Shown piece by piece: positions 37,068 to 45,343 of a DNA stretch of 64,000 nucleotides (positions are counted from its first letter, which is position 1; each line of letters opens with the position of its first letter). The notes beneath the pieces were generated by a model. It ran no database searches, had not been told where the DNA came from, and was given only the letters and a program-made list of their open reading frames with translations. A program made the translations under genes and the position numbers. The stretch spans positions 28,728-92,727 of the forward strand of contig CAMHMJ010000010.1 of the NCBI GenBank assembly GCA_946186185.1. Direction: 5' to 3'. The DNA is from an uncultured Treponema sp. Lineage in GTDB: Bacteria; Spirochaetota; Spirochaetia; Treponematales; Treponemataceae.

Positions 37068-38216
37068 ATGAAAAAGTCGATTTTAAAGTTCTCTCTCTGT
37101 GCATTTTCAATTCTTGCACTTTCTGTAAATTTTTCATCCTGCAAAAAATCAGGTTCAGAAAAAACTGCGCAAAAGGATAAAATTTCTGTGGTTGCCACAA
37201 CCTTCCCATGCTATGACGCAGTTCGGGCTGTTTCAGGCGACTTCTTAAACTCAAAAGTTAACCTCAAGCTTCTTGTAAAACCGGGCATGGAAGTGCACTC
37301 CTTTGATCCTGCTCCGGCAGACATCGTTTCGATTCAGAAATCTGACCTGTTTGTATATGTTGGCGGAGAAAGCGACGAATGGGTAGAAAAAATCCTAAAA
37401 AATACCTCTGACGAACTGAATTGCCAGACCGTTGAACTGATTCACTTTGTAAATACTCTGGATGAACCTGAATTCGATGAAGACTTTGAAGAGGGTGAAG
37501 CCACGGAAGAAAGCGGAAGTGCGCACCACCACGAACACGATGAAAGCGACGAGCACGAGGCTGCCCACCACGACCACCACCACGAAGCAGAGCATCATGA
37601 AAATGAAGACCACAACGAACACGAGCACCACGAAGGTCACCATCACCACCACGAACATGCAGAAAATGTTCACGAACAGGACGAGCACATCTGGACAAGC
37701 CCTGAAAACGAGCTGATTATCGTTCGGGCAGTCTGCACATATCTTCAGCAGATTGCAGAAAAAAAAGGACTTTCCGAGCTTTCAGCACAATTTGAAAAAA
37801 ATGCAGAAGAATATTGCTCAAAAATTGAACAGGTTGCACAGAAAACCGCTGAAATCATTGCTTCAAAATCAGAAAAGTTCCTTTTGATGGCAGACCGCTT
37901 TCCGTTCACTTATTATGTAAACTACTATGGACTGGAATTTGACGCCGCCTTTAGCGGTTGCAGCACCGCTGTTGAAGCAAGTACGGCAACAATTTCCCGT
38001 TTGATTGACACAGTAAAAGAAAAGCAGCTTCCTGCAGTTTTCTACATCGAGCTTGGAAATCACAAAATTGCTGATTCAATCTCAGAAAGTACAAAAACTA
38101 AGGCGCTTCTTCTGGAATCCTGCCAGAATGTAACAAAAACAAACTTCCAGAATGGTGAAACTTGGGTTACGCTTATGGACAAAAATGCCGAAACTCTTAA
38201 TATAGGATTAAAATAA
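37068..38216 (+). CDS. znuA: zinc ABC transporter substrate-binding protein
   Basis: 382 residues. The ATG at 37068 follows GAGGAA. A lipoprotein-type signal ends VNFSSC (Cys near 23). The cluster A-I metal-binding fold follows: VVATTFPCYDAVRAVSGD, the first ligand His in GMEVHSFDPAP, and WTSPENELIIVRA. A His/Glu/Asp-rich loop at about residues 151-207, with more than twenty histidines, lies between the two halves. This loop is the hallmark of zinc-specific ZnuA proteins, and it is much longer than usual. The protein captures periplasmic Zn2+ and passes it to ZnuB. It is the first gene of the znuACB operon, controlled by the palindrome upstream. Confidence 0.94.
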   Translation: MKKSILKFSLCAFSILALSVNFSSCKKSGSEKTAQKDKISVVATTFPCYDAVRAVSGDFLNSKVNLKLLVKPGMEVHSFDPAPADIVSIQKSDLFVYVGGESDEWVEKILKNTSDELNCQTVELIHFVNTLDEPEFDEDFEEGEATEESGSAHHHEHDESDEHEAAHHDHHHEAEHHENEDHNEHEHHEGHHHHHEHAENVHEQDEHIWTSPENELIIVRAVCTYLQQIAEKKGLSELSAQFEKNAEEYCSKIEQVAQKTAEIIASKSEKFLLMADRFPFTYYVNYYGLEFDAAFSGCSTAVEASTATISRLIDTVKEKQLPAVFYIELGNHKIADSISESTKTKALLLESCQNVTKTNFQNGETWVTLMDKNAETLNIGLK

Positions 38217-38235
38217 ATAAGATCAAAATGAAAAT

Positions 38236-38269
38236 GCCGGATTTTCAAACAGTTTTATCAAAATCCGGC
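38236..38269 (+). other. hairpin between znuA and znuC
   Basis: A perfect 10-bp stem GCCGGATTTT/AAAATCCGGC (38236-38245 with 38260-38269) followed by TCTTTCT. It is a likely partial terminator or mRNA-stabilising element that lets the binding protein be made in excess of the ATPase and permease. Confidence 0.6.
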
Positions 38270-38306
38270 TCTTTCTAACTTCTTCTAACACTAAACAGGT
38301 GGAAAA

Positions 38307-39074
38307 ATGGCTCTTGTTGAATGTCAAAATGTCTGCGTAAACTACGGAAATTACCAGGCCTGCAAAAATGTTTCCTTCAGTATAAACCCCGGCGATTATT
38401 TATGTATTGTCGGTTCAAACGGTTCAGGAAAATCTACCCTTGTAAAGGCGATTCTCGGACTGTTACCGGTAAAATCAGGTCAGATTAAGCTGGACAAGCT
38501 TCATACGGGCTATCTTCCTCAGCAGAACAACATTCAGCGGGATTTTCCAGCCAGCGTAAAGGAAGTTATTCTTTCAGGCTGCCTTACCCGCGGAAAGCTT
38601 TTCTATTCAAAACAGGACAAACAGAACGCTGCGGAACAGATTAAAAATCTTCAGCTTGAACAGATTGAAAATAAATCCTTCAGCGAGCTAAGCGGAGGTC
38701 AGCAGCAGCGTGTTCTTCTGGCCCGAGCCTTATGCGCCGCTAAGAACCTGATTGTACTGGACGAACCGGTTACCGGTCTTGACCCTGTAGTAACAGACGA
38801 GCTTTACGCAATTATCCGCCGGCTAAATAAAGAGAAAAATATTGCGGTAATCATGGTAAGCCACGACGTACACCGGGCCGTTCAAAATGCAACGCATATC
38901 CTGAATATGAATAAAGAGCCGCTTTTCTTCGGAACTGCGGAAGACTATCAGAAAACTGAGTTTTACAAAAATTTAAGCCATGTTGAAGTCTGCGAAACAC
39001 ATCTTTGTAATCACTGCGGAAACGACTGCAATGCAACTCACATTCACCTTCCGGGAGATTATTCACATGCTTGA
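38307..39074 (+). CDS. znuC: zinc ABC transporter ATP-binding protein
   Basis: 255 residues. Walker A GSNGSGKSTLVKA (about residue 38), Q-loop YLPQQN, signature LSGGQQQR (about 131), Walker B LIVLDEPVTGLD and switch His in MVSHDV are all present. It energises Zn2+ import with ZnuB. The C-terminal tail adds a Cys/His-rich segment (CETHLCNHCGNDCNATHIHL) outside the normal ATPase fold, likely a metal-sensing or metal-handling element. AGGTGG lies before the ATG. The end overlaps the start of znuB by eight bases. Confidence 0.94.
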   Translation: MALVECQNVCVNYGNYQACKNVSFSINPGDYLCIVGSNGSGKSTLVKAILGLLPVKSGQIKLDKLHTGYLPQQNNIQRDFPASVKEVILSGCLTRGKLFYSKQDKQNAAEQIKNLQLEQIENKSFSELSGGQQQRVLLARALCAAKNLIVLDEPVTGLDPVVTDELYAIIRRLNKEKNIAVIMVSHDVHRAVQNATHILNMNKEPLFFGTAEDYQKTEFYKNLSHVEVCETHLCNHCGNDCNATHIHLPGDYSHA

Positions 39075-39885
39075 TTTCTTTTCACAGCTTTTTTCATACG
39101 GCTTTATAACCCGCGCCCTGATTGCGGGAACCCTGATTTCACTCTGTTCTGCACTGCTGGGAATTATCCTGGTTTTAAAACGCTTTTCCATGATTGGCGA
39201 CGGTCTTAGCCACGTTGGCTTTGGAACGATGGCAATTGCAATGGCATTGAACTGGTCGCCCCTGGCAATTTCCGTTCCAGTCTGCATAATCGCGGCTTTT
39301 CTTCTTCTGAGGGTAAGCTCTTCTGCAAAGGTAAAAGGTGATGCTTCAATTGCGCTGATTTCCAGCTCTGCACTGGCAATCGGTGTTCTTGTTACCAGCG
39401 TCACAAGCGGACTGAATACAGATGTAACCAGCTTTATGTTCGGAAGCATCCTTGCAATCAGCCGCTCTGACGTAATTTTAAGCATTATCGTAGCAGTTCT
39501 TGTTCTTGGACTTTTTATTATTCTTTACAACCGCATTTTTCTGGTCACCTTCGATGAAGCCTTTGCAACAGCAACCGGAATTCACTCAAATATCTACAAT
39601 GCACTGATTGCCGTTCTTACCGCACTCACGATTGTTGTAGGAATGCGCCTTATGGGAGCCGTAATGATTTCAAGTCTTCTGGTTTTCCCGGCACTAACCG
39701 CAATGCGCATTTTTAAGAGCTTCTTCAAGGTCGTTATTTTTGCCGCAATTCTTGCAGTGGTCTGTTTTTTTGCCGGAATAACTGCAAGCTTTGCCTGGTC
39801 TACACCTGCCGGCGCAAGTATAGTTGTTGCAAACCTGATTGCTTTCATAATCTGCACGATTATCGGAAAAATAACGAAAAGATAA
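39067..39885 (+). CDS. znuB: zinc ABC transporter permease
   Basis: 272 residues with eight to nine hydrophobic segments of the ABC-3 family (ZnuB/MntB). Diagnostic parts are RALIAGTLISLCSALLGIIL, RFSMIGDGLSHVGFGTMA (coupling region contacting ZnuC), and VVGMRLMGAVMISSLLVFPA. The start at 39067 was chosen because it lies just inside the end of znuC and aligns with the family start; longer frames are inside znuC. The operon ends at the strong terminator beginning six bases later. Specificity for zinc rests on the neighbours, especially the histidine loop of ZnuA. Confidence 0.93.
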   Translation: MLDFFSQLFSYGFITRALIAGTLISLCSALLGIILVLKRFSMIGDGLSHVGFGTMAIAMALNWSPLAISVPVCIIAAFLLLRVSSSAKVKGDASIALISSSALAIGVLVTSVTSGLNTDVTSFMFGSILAISRSDVILSIIVAVLVLGLFIILYNRIFLVTFDEAFATATGIHSNIYNALIAVLTALTIVVGMRLMGAVMISSLLVFPALTAMRIFKSFFKVVIFAAILAVVCFFAGITASFAWSTPAGASIVVANLIAFIICTIIGKITKR

Positions 39886-39890
39886 AAAAA

Positions 39891-39941
39891 GGGCTGTCCA
39901 TTTTGAAGTGTACTCCAAAAGTTGGACAGCCCTTCTTTTTT
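39891..39941 (+). terminator. intrinsic terminator of the znu operon
   Basis: A 10-bp stem GGGCTGTCCA/TGGACAGCCC (39891-39900 with 39923-39932) with a 22-base loop and a T-rich tail. The same stem occurs as a module inside repeat copy B at 13317. Confidence 0.8.
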
Positions 39942-40053
39942 TGCAAGATTATTTCAGGAACTACACCCGCATCATTCAGCAGGTCGCATTTGTTCCTTAT
40001 AATCCCAGTCGTTTCAGTGCACCTGAAACGGCATTCCTGGTCACATCTGCTCC

Positions 40054-42453
40054 CTAGAATTTAATTCCTTTAAGCGCACTGTTAATAGTCTTGTTCAAAT
40101 CACCTGAACCGCTGGTCAGAGATTTCTTAATCTGACGTTCAAGCTCTTTCTTTGTTGAATCAACCTGCTTCTGTAAAGAATCCATTGAAGATTTCTGATT
40201 GTTTATCAGGCCTTCAATGTTGGTGAATGCCTCGATTTTATCTGTTGCGATTCCGGTCTTTTCAGAAAGCATTTTAGCAACGTTTTCTTTTGCATCTGCT
40301 GCAATAGTACTTAATTCAGCAGAAATTGCATTTGTAAGCGGATTTACAATCTGCGCAGTCAGCTTATCAAGGTTATCGATTGAAACCAAAGCCCCGTTTG
40401 CTTCTGAGTAATTTACCGTAAAGCCGATTGTAAGCTCGTTGATTCCTGCAAGAGTATCGTTGTAAAGCTTGCAGATTCTTTCCGGCTCAAAAGACATACC
40501 CTTCATTCCGTTCATCTTCATATCAACATTTCCGCCGATTTTGAAGCTTCCGGTGCTGTCAGCTGTCATTACCGCCTGAATATCCGAGCGGGAATCAAAA
40601 CTGAATACAGAAGCGTCCGCCTTGATTGGCCAGCCTTTTCCGGCATAATTTGCAGAAACAAGTGGTGCCCGGGAATCCTTTCTGGCATCGATTACAATCT
40701 TTGCATTGTTCTCATTTCCCATGATCTTGAAGTCGGCTTCAACTGTTGCCGGTCGTCCAAGCATATCCTGATTGTTCGAAACATCCTGAGCAGTTCCCTT
40801 GAACAAAAGATTCTCCGGCTTCTGCTCTTTACCATATTCATAACCGGAAGCAACAGCCTGCTCTACAAACAAAGTCGGCACTGTATCTGCAGCATAATAA
40901 ACCATTCGTCCAGGAAGTCGTTCCTTCTTTTCTTCAGGCTTTTTATTTGCTTTCTTTTCCTTATTCTTTGCCGCAATCTTAGTAGCAGTATTTACGGCTG
41001 TATTTAGCATTTTATCGGTTTTGCTTTCTCCGTCACCAGCTTCGCTCTCTGCAGAACCCTCAGCATTTTCGTCCTGCCCAAAATCACCGTTCTTTACGCC
41101 TTTCGCAATACCCATTGCCTTATCCATATAAGGCGAATATTTTCCAAGAACGCTGTACATAAGAGACTGAACTGCTTCTTCAACCATGTCACTCAAACCG
41201 GCAGGAGTAAAAAGCTTTCTGATATCAGCAATTTTTGTCTCAACCAGAGTTGTATCTGCTTTGATAGCACCTTCCAGCTGCTTTTGATATCCAACCACAG
41301 CCTTTGAATCGCTCTGGATTTCGCGGGTTGTTTTTTCAATTGTCTGCTTAAGTTTGTTTCCTTCAGTTGTAGCATTGTTCAAATCTGTAAGAGCCTTCTT
41401 TAGACGGGTTACATCATTAATTTTTGCCCAGTTTGTATTAACCAGTGAATTTACGCTGCCGGAAAACTCCTTAACGCTCTTTTCCAGCTCAGCAGGAACC
41501 TTTTCCCATTTCTGAACCTTCTGCTGAACATCCCCGGCAATATCCGTTGCAACCTTCGGAGACTGAAGCTCATTCTGCAGGTCATTAATCATCTTTTCCG
41601 GATTGTAATTTTCGAACATTGCCAGAAGAGTTTCCTGAGCAGCTTTCTTCAGAGCCTCGGCTTTTTCATCATTCTCAACTTCGCTTTCAGATTTTTTTGC
41701 CTTATAGTTCGGAAGCTCACCTGAAGTCTTTCGGTCAGTATTTATCGCAACACCTTCCACCGCAATTTTTTCAGCGTGGAACTTTCCGCGGCACAAATCC
41801 GTCAGATTGAAATCGATTACAATTTCGTCCATCTGGAAAAGATTTTTCATCGGCGAATCTTTATTTGCCTGTTCAAGATTTTTTACGCTCACATAGGAAT
41901 CAAAAAAGCGGAAATCAACCTTTTCAACATCAGTTTTTGCCTGAAAAATTCCCTGCATTGAAGAAACAATTGCTTTTTTAATAATTACGTTTTTGAACAT
42001 CGTAAAGCAAATCACAATTGCACCAACAAAAATCACCGTTGCCAGAAGCGGAACAAACTTTATTCCCGGCTTCTGATTTGCAATCTGCTTTGCAAGGTCT
42101 TTGTAGCGGTCAAAATCCGGTTTTGGAAGCTCAGCCGTCAAATCAACCTTTACAACGTCTTCACCCTTTGTATTTTTTGCAGGAACGAAGAGTTTTTCCA
42201 CAAAAACTCTGTCCGGTTCAATAAAAAGATGCTTTGAAACCTTCTTTTCAAAGGCTTTTGGCGTATATTCCTTCTTGTAAAGCTTAGGCAGCTTTTTTGC
42301 AGGAACCATTTTTACTTTTTTAGCCGGCTTATTGTCTGAAGCACTGTCTACGCCCTCTGCCGAAGCAACTGCATCCTGAGCACTTTCAGCAGCCGGCTGT
42401 TCGGTAACTTCAACCTTATTTTCTTCTATCTGATTATTTTCTTTATCTTCCAT
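40054..42453 (-). CDS. TIGR03545 family protein, inner-membrane anchored
   Basis: 799 residues. A charged cytoplasmic N-terminus (about 1-130, with Ala/Glu-rich and Lys-rich stretches) precedes one membrane helix (about 137-158, FVPLLATVIFVGAIVICFTMF). A long extracytoplasmic part with coiled-coil segments follows (about 260-440 and 745-790). It resembles AsmA-like lipid-transfer scaffolds in layout (RFFDSYVSVKNLEQANKDSP, VIDFNLTDLCRGKFHAEKIA). It pairs with TIGR03546, the gene 14 bases upstream, as in other genomes; the joint role is unknown. After its TAG stop the same frame continues for 18 codons. GAGGAG lies before the ATG. Confidence 0.82.
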   Translation of the reverse strand: MEDKENNQIEENKVEVTEQPAAESAQDAVASAEGVDSASDNKPAKKVKMVPAKKLPKLYKKEYTPKAFEKKVSKHLFIEPDRVFVEKLFVPAKNTKGEDVVKVDLTAELPKPDFDRYKDLAKQIANQKPGIKFVPLLATVIFVGAIVICFTMFKNVIIKKAIVSSMQGIFQAKTDVEKVDFRFFDSYVSVKNLEQANKDSPMKNLFQMDEIVIDFNLTDLCRGKFHAEKIAVEGVAINTDRKTSGELPNYKAKKSESEVENDEKAEALKKAAQETLLAMFENYNPEKMINDLQNELQSPKVATDIAGDVQQKVQKWEKVPAELEKSVKEFSGSVNSLVNTNWAKINDVTRLKKALTDLNNATTEGNKLKQTIEKTTREIQSDSKAVVGYQKQLEGAIKADTTLVETKIADIRKLFTPAGLSDMVEEAVQSLMYSVLGKYSPYMDKAMGIAKGVKNGDFGQDENAEGSAESEAGDGESKTDKMLNTAVNTATKIAAKNKEKKANKKPEEKKERLPGRMVYYAADTVPTLFVEQAVASGYEYGKEQKPENLLFKGTAQDVSNNQDMLGRPATVEADFKIMGNENNAKIVIDARKDSRAPLVSANYAGKGWPIKADASVFSFDSRSDIQAVMTADSTGSFKIGGNVDMKMNGMKGMSFEPERICKLYNDTLAGINELTIGFTVNYSEANGALVSIDNLDKLTAQIVNPLTNAISAELSTIAADAKENVAKMLSEKTGIATDKIEAFTNIEGLINNQKSSMDSLQKQVDSTKKELERQIKKSLTSGSGDLNKTINSALKGIKF

Positions 42454-42467
42454 TTTGCTCTCCTCAA

Positions 42468-42974
42468 CTACGAAATCTGCTTAAAGATTTTTTCAAGCAG
42501 CGGAATCTGGTACAGGGTCTTAAGCACCTTGGATTCGTTGAATACAGGCGCAATCCACTTTCTCCAGGCCTTAATCACAAAATAGAGCACCACAAAAAGC
42601 GGGATGTAGCACACAATTCCACAGATAAGAGAACCGCATACAATCGTATTATTAAAGCGGGTAAATCCAACGAACGGAACATTCAGAAGGGTAGAGTAAA
42701 AATTCTCCAGAGGCTCGTAGGTCAAAATCGCATAGCCAATTTTGTCGAACAGCGGATCAAATACCGGCGCAATACAAGCTCCGATTATCATCATGATAAA
42801 GTAGCCCGGCTTATTAATTCTTACAAACGCAAAAAATACCAGCAAAATGTACCAGAGCAAATTATTTTTTGGCATCAATCCAAGAATCAAACCAATACAA
42901 AACGAATTCGCAATCTGACTCGGCTTCACATTCGCATTAAAAGCCTTCAAAAGATCTACTAAATATTGAATCAT
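42468..42974 (-). CDS. TIGR03546 family membrane protein (DUF2062-like)
   Basis: 168 residues from the ATG at 42974, chosen for its GGGGG site. Four hydrophobic segments are present (FCIGLILGLMPKNNLLWYIL, YFIMMIIGACIAPVF, TIVCGSLICGIVCYIPLFVV and the last before a basic tail). The N-terminal SQIANSFCIGLILGLMPKNN is the family signature and resembles DUF2062 proteins. Members always neighbour TIGR03545, as here, and probably form an envelope complex with it. Function is unknown. Confidence 0.82.
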   Translation of the reverse strand: MIQYLVDLLKAFNANVKPSQIANSFCIGLILGLMPKNNLLWYILLVFFAFVRINKPGYFIMMIIGACIAPVFDPLFDKIGYAILTYEPLENFYSTLLNVPFVGFTRFNNTIVCGSLICGIVCYIPLFVVLYFVIKAWRKWIAPVFNESKVLKTLYQIPLLEKIFKQIS

Positions 42975-43041
42975 AATTCCCCCATTTTTATTTAAGAATT
43001 TAATTATAACATATTTTTTTTGGGGGAGCAAAAATTTTCTC

Positions 43042-43083
43042 CTACTCGCCTTACACTACTCGCCTTCCACTACTCGCCTTCCA
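43042..43083. repeat. three tandem copies of a 14-bp unit
   Basis: CTACTCGCCTTACA is followed by two copies of CTACTCGCCTTCCA, end to end. The array abuts a fragment of the GC-rich repeat family and ends 57 bases before the GH13 promoter. Confidence 0.8.
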
Positions 43084-43112
43084 CCGCCCGCTCACGCTCA
43101 GTCTGGTCGGCT
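43079..43112 (+). repeat. fragment of the GC-rich intergenic repeat family
   Basis: CCGCCCGCTCACGCTCAGTC plus TGGTCGG matches the core of copies A-D (GCCCGCTCACGCTTGGTCTC in copy B). Neither conserved end is present. Confidence 0.5.
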
Positions 43113-43140
43113 CTTTTTATATTTCCACCGCCCATCCTGC

Positions 43141-43192
43141 TTGACATTCTCTATACCGTTCGGTATATATTATAGTATACCGAACGGTATAG
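43141..43192 (+). promoter_or_regulatory. promoter with double TetR-type palindromic operator
   Basis: TTGACA (43141-43146) and TATATA (43164-43169) are 17 bases apart. Overlapping them are two exact inverted copies of a 17-bp arm, CTATACCGTTCGGTATA (43151-43167) and its complement (43176-43192). Each arm contains its own palindrome ATACCG-NN-CGGTAT. Two repressor dimers could bind and cover the -10 and start site. Confidence 0.85.
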
Positions 43193-43208
43193 AAAGGAGG
43201 CTTTATCC

Positions 43209-44573
43209 ATGAATTCACTTTTTTCAGACAAATTTTTCTATCATATTTATCCCCTGGGACTTTGCGGCTGCCCGGAAAGAAACGATTTTTCCTGTCCGGC
43301 CGGAACTGCCTTTCAAAAACTTACCGCTGAACTTCTAAAAATCAAAAAGCTCGGCGTCAATGCCCTTTACATCGGGCCGGTTTTTGAATCAACGGCCCAC
43401 GGCTACGACACAGTAGACTACTACCACATAGACAGACGCCTTGGAAACAACCAGACTTTTTCAGATTTCTGCAGCGAATGTCATAAACTTGGAATTTCCG
43501 TAATTCTTGACGCCGTTTTTAATCACACCGGCCGGGATTTTTTTGCCTTCAAGGATATTCAGAAAAACCGGGAGAATTCACCATATAAAAACTGGTACAA
43601 AAACCTGAATTTTTACGGCCACAGCTGTTACGGCGACTCTTTCGACTACGAGGGCTGGGCCGGCTGCAAGGACCTGGTAAAACTTGATGTGGATAATCCT
43701 CAGGTTCGTGAACATCTTTTTGGAGCCGTCGATTTCTGGATTGATCAATTTAAAATCGACGGACTTCGTCTGGATGCCGCAGACGCCTTGAGCAAAGATT
43801 TTCTGGATGCGTTGAGCCATCACTGTAAAAATAAAAAAAATGATTTCTGGCTTATGGGGGAAGTTGTGTACGGCGATTACAACGACTGGGCTCGTCCCGG
43901 ACGCCTGGATTCCGTTACAAACTACCAGCTCTACAAGGCTCTCTGGTCTTCCATGAATGACAAAAATATGTTCGAGCTTTCCTACAACCTGAACCGGGAA
44001 TTCGGAAACGGTGGCATCTACAATTATTCGCCGCTCTACACCTTTCTTGATAATCACGATGTGAACCGAATTGCCAGTACAGTTAGTCGGATCGAACACC
44101 TGTACCTGCTTTACGCTCTGATGTTCTGTATTCCGGGCATTCCTTCCATTTATTACGGAAGTGAAGAAGGCCTCTGCGGTACACGAAATAATTCCGGAGA
44201 TCGGGAACTTCGGCCGACCCTTCCACCATTTTCCGGCAATATCCCGAATTATGCAGCCCCAAGAAATGGTGCCCACGACCTTGCAAAATTAATCCCAGAG
44301 TTCGCTTCAATCCGCAATAACAATGCGGCCCTAAAACAGGGAAATTACAGGCAAATTTTTGTTTCAAATGAACTGTTCGCTTTTTCCAGAAGCTTTGAAG
44401 GACAGGAAATAATTATCGCCGTAAACTGTTCGGAAAAAAAGCAAAAGATAACGCTGAATGGGGCTGATTGCAGCAGAGGTTACCACAGTCTGCTGAATGA
44501 AGAAAAGCTTTCACCCTGGGAGAACCAGCTGGAAGTTCCCGCAAACTGGCTCTGCATTTACAAGAAAAACTGA
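43209..44573 (+). CDS. GH13 alpha-amylase family glycosidase (maltodextrin/cyclomaltodextrin type)
   Basis: 454 residues, no signal peptide, so it acts on imported maltodextrins in the cytoplasm. The four GH13 regions are seen: I DAVFNHTG (about 98), II GLRLDAADAL with nucleophile Asp (about 189), III MGEVVYGDYN with acid Glu (about 218) and IV FLDNHDVNR (about 281). The length lacks the N-terminal beta domain of neopullulanases. It may hydrolyse short maltooligosaccharides or rearrange them. AAAGGAGG lies eight bases before the ATG. The double palindrome upstream and the convergent TetR gene immediately downstream indicate local repression, probably lifted by a sugar or other ligand. Confidence 0.92.
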   Translation: MNSLFSDKFFYHIYPLGLCGCPERNDFSCPAGTAFQKLTAELLKIKKLGVNALYIGPVFESTAHGYDTVDYYHIDRRLGNNQTFSDFCSECHKLGISVILDAVFNHTGRDFFAFKDIQKNRENSPYKNWYKNLNFYGHSCYGDSFDYEGWAGCKDLVKLDVDNPQVREHLFGAVDFWIDQFKIDGLRLDAADALSKDFLDALSHHCKNKKNDFWLMGEVVYGDYNDWARPGRLDSVTNYQLYKALWSSMNDKNMFELSYNLNREFGNGGIYNYSPLYTFLDNHDVNRIASTVSRIEHLYLLYALMFCIPGIPSIYYGSEEGLCGTRNNSGDRELRPTLPPFSGNIPNYAAPRNGAHDLAKLIPEFASIRNNNAALKQGNYRQIFVSNELFAFSRSFEGQEIIIAVNCSEKKQKITLNGADCSRGYHSLLNEEKLSPWENQLEVPANWLCIYKKN

Positions 44574-44581
44574 TTTAGAGC

Positions 44582-45226
44582 CTAACCGTTTACAACTCCG
44601 TAGGCAAAGGCGTGTACAATCGAATGAACAAGAGGCTGTAAATTCGGTTGTACATCTGCCGCTGTGGATGTGTCGGCAACCTGATTTTCACAAGCCTGGC
44701 CATCACCCTGAATTTTTCCATTTATGTAATCCAAAGCTACCGCCCGACAGTTACACTGAAAAATTCTGCTGTAAAGTCGCTCCTTTCCCCGCATATTACC
44801 GATTTCATTTACAGACTGAATAAAAAAGCCTTCAAACAGCTTTTCCAGCCTTTCGGAAAACGCACGGTAAAGCTTTCCGCCCTCAGACTCCTCTGATGCA
44901 GTGGAAAGCGCACAATGGAGCCTGAAAAAATCCGGATTTTCCTGTGCCGCTTCAATTTCGGCACAAAGAATATCACCCAGGCTTTTGATAAAATCATGTC
45001 TGTACTCAGAGGCTTTTTCTAGCCGCCCATACAGGCTTTCACCCAGGTTTTCGATGATAGCAGAAAGAAGCCCGGTTTTACTGGAAAAATAATAATACAG
45101 CGTAGGCTTTGTAATATTGGATTCCGTACAAATCTCCTGAACACCAACCCCTTCATAGCCCTTTGCGCTAAACAGGGAAACTGCCGTGTTCAAAATCAGA
45201 TTTTTATTTTCCGAATTCTTTTCCAT
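44582..45226 (-). CDS. TetR/AcrR family transcriptional regulator
   Basis: 214 residues. The N-terminal HTH (LNTAVSLFSAKGYEGVGVQE then ICTESNITKPTLYYYFSSKT) is the canonical TetR DNA-binding domain (residues 10-57). The rest is helical ligand-binding and dimerisation sequence with a unique C-terminus. It ends eight bases from the GH13 gene, in convergent orientation. The only palindromes of TetR style in the window are in front of that GH13 gene, so this protein is the likely binder. Its own upstream region (45227-45340) shows no such site, so it would not autoregulate through it. Confidence 0.9.
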   Translation of the reverse strand: MEKNSENKNLILNTAVSLFSAKGYEGVGVQEICTESNITKPTLYYYFSSKTGLLSAIIENLGESLYGRLEKASEYRHDFIKSLGDILCAEIEAAQENPDFFRLHCALSTASEESEGGKLYRAFSERLEKLFEGFFIQSVNEIGNMRGKERLYSRIFQCNCRAVALDYINGKIQGDGQACENQVADTSTAADVQPNLQPLVHSIVHAFAYGVVNG

Positions 45227-45343
45227 AAATCAACCGGTCTTCTTTAAGAAATTGGTCTGTCTTCCGCCAGACTTACATCCCGCACGGAAGGCAAAATAAT
45301 CTTCACAGGATTTTATATTCCGTGCAAAATTATGTTTATTATC

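Noticed and set aside
37264..37698. long antisense frames across the His-rich loop of znuA
   Set aside because: They are caused by the biased His/Asp/Glu codons; the Val/Phe or Arg/Gly-rich products are low-complexity shadows.
40014..40032. hairpin GTTTCAG/CTGAAAC as terminator of the TIGR03545 gene
   Set aside because: No U-run follows on the minus strand, and it lies within the frame extending past the TAG.
43042..43083. short CRISPR array
   Set aside because: The three 14-bp units are directly adjacent with no spacers, and no cas genes are present.
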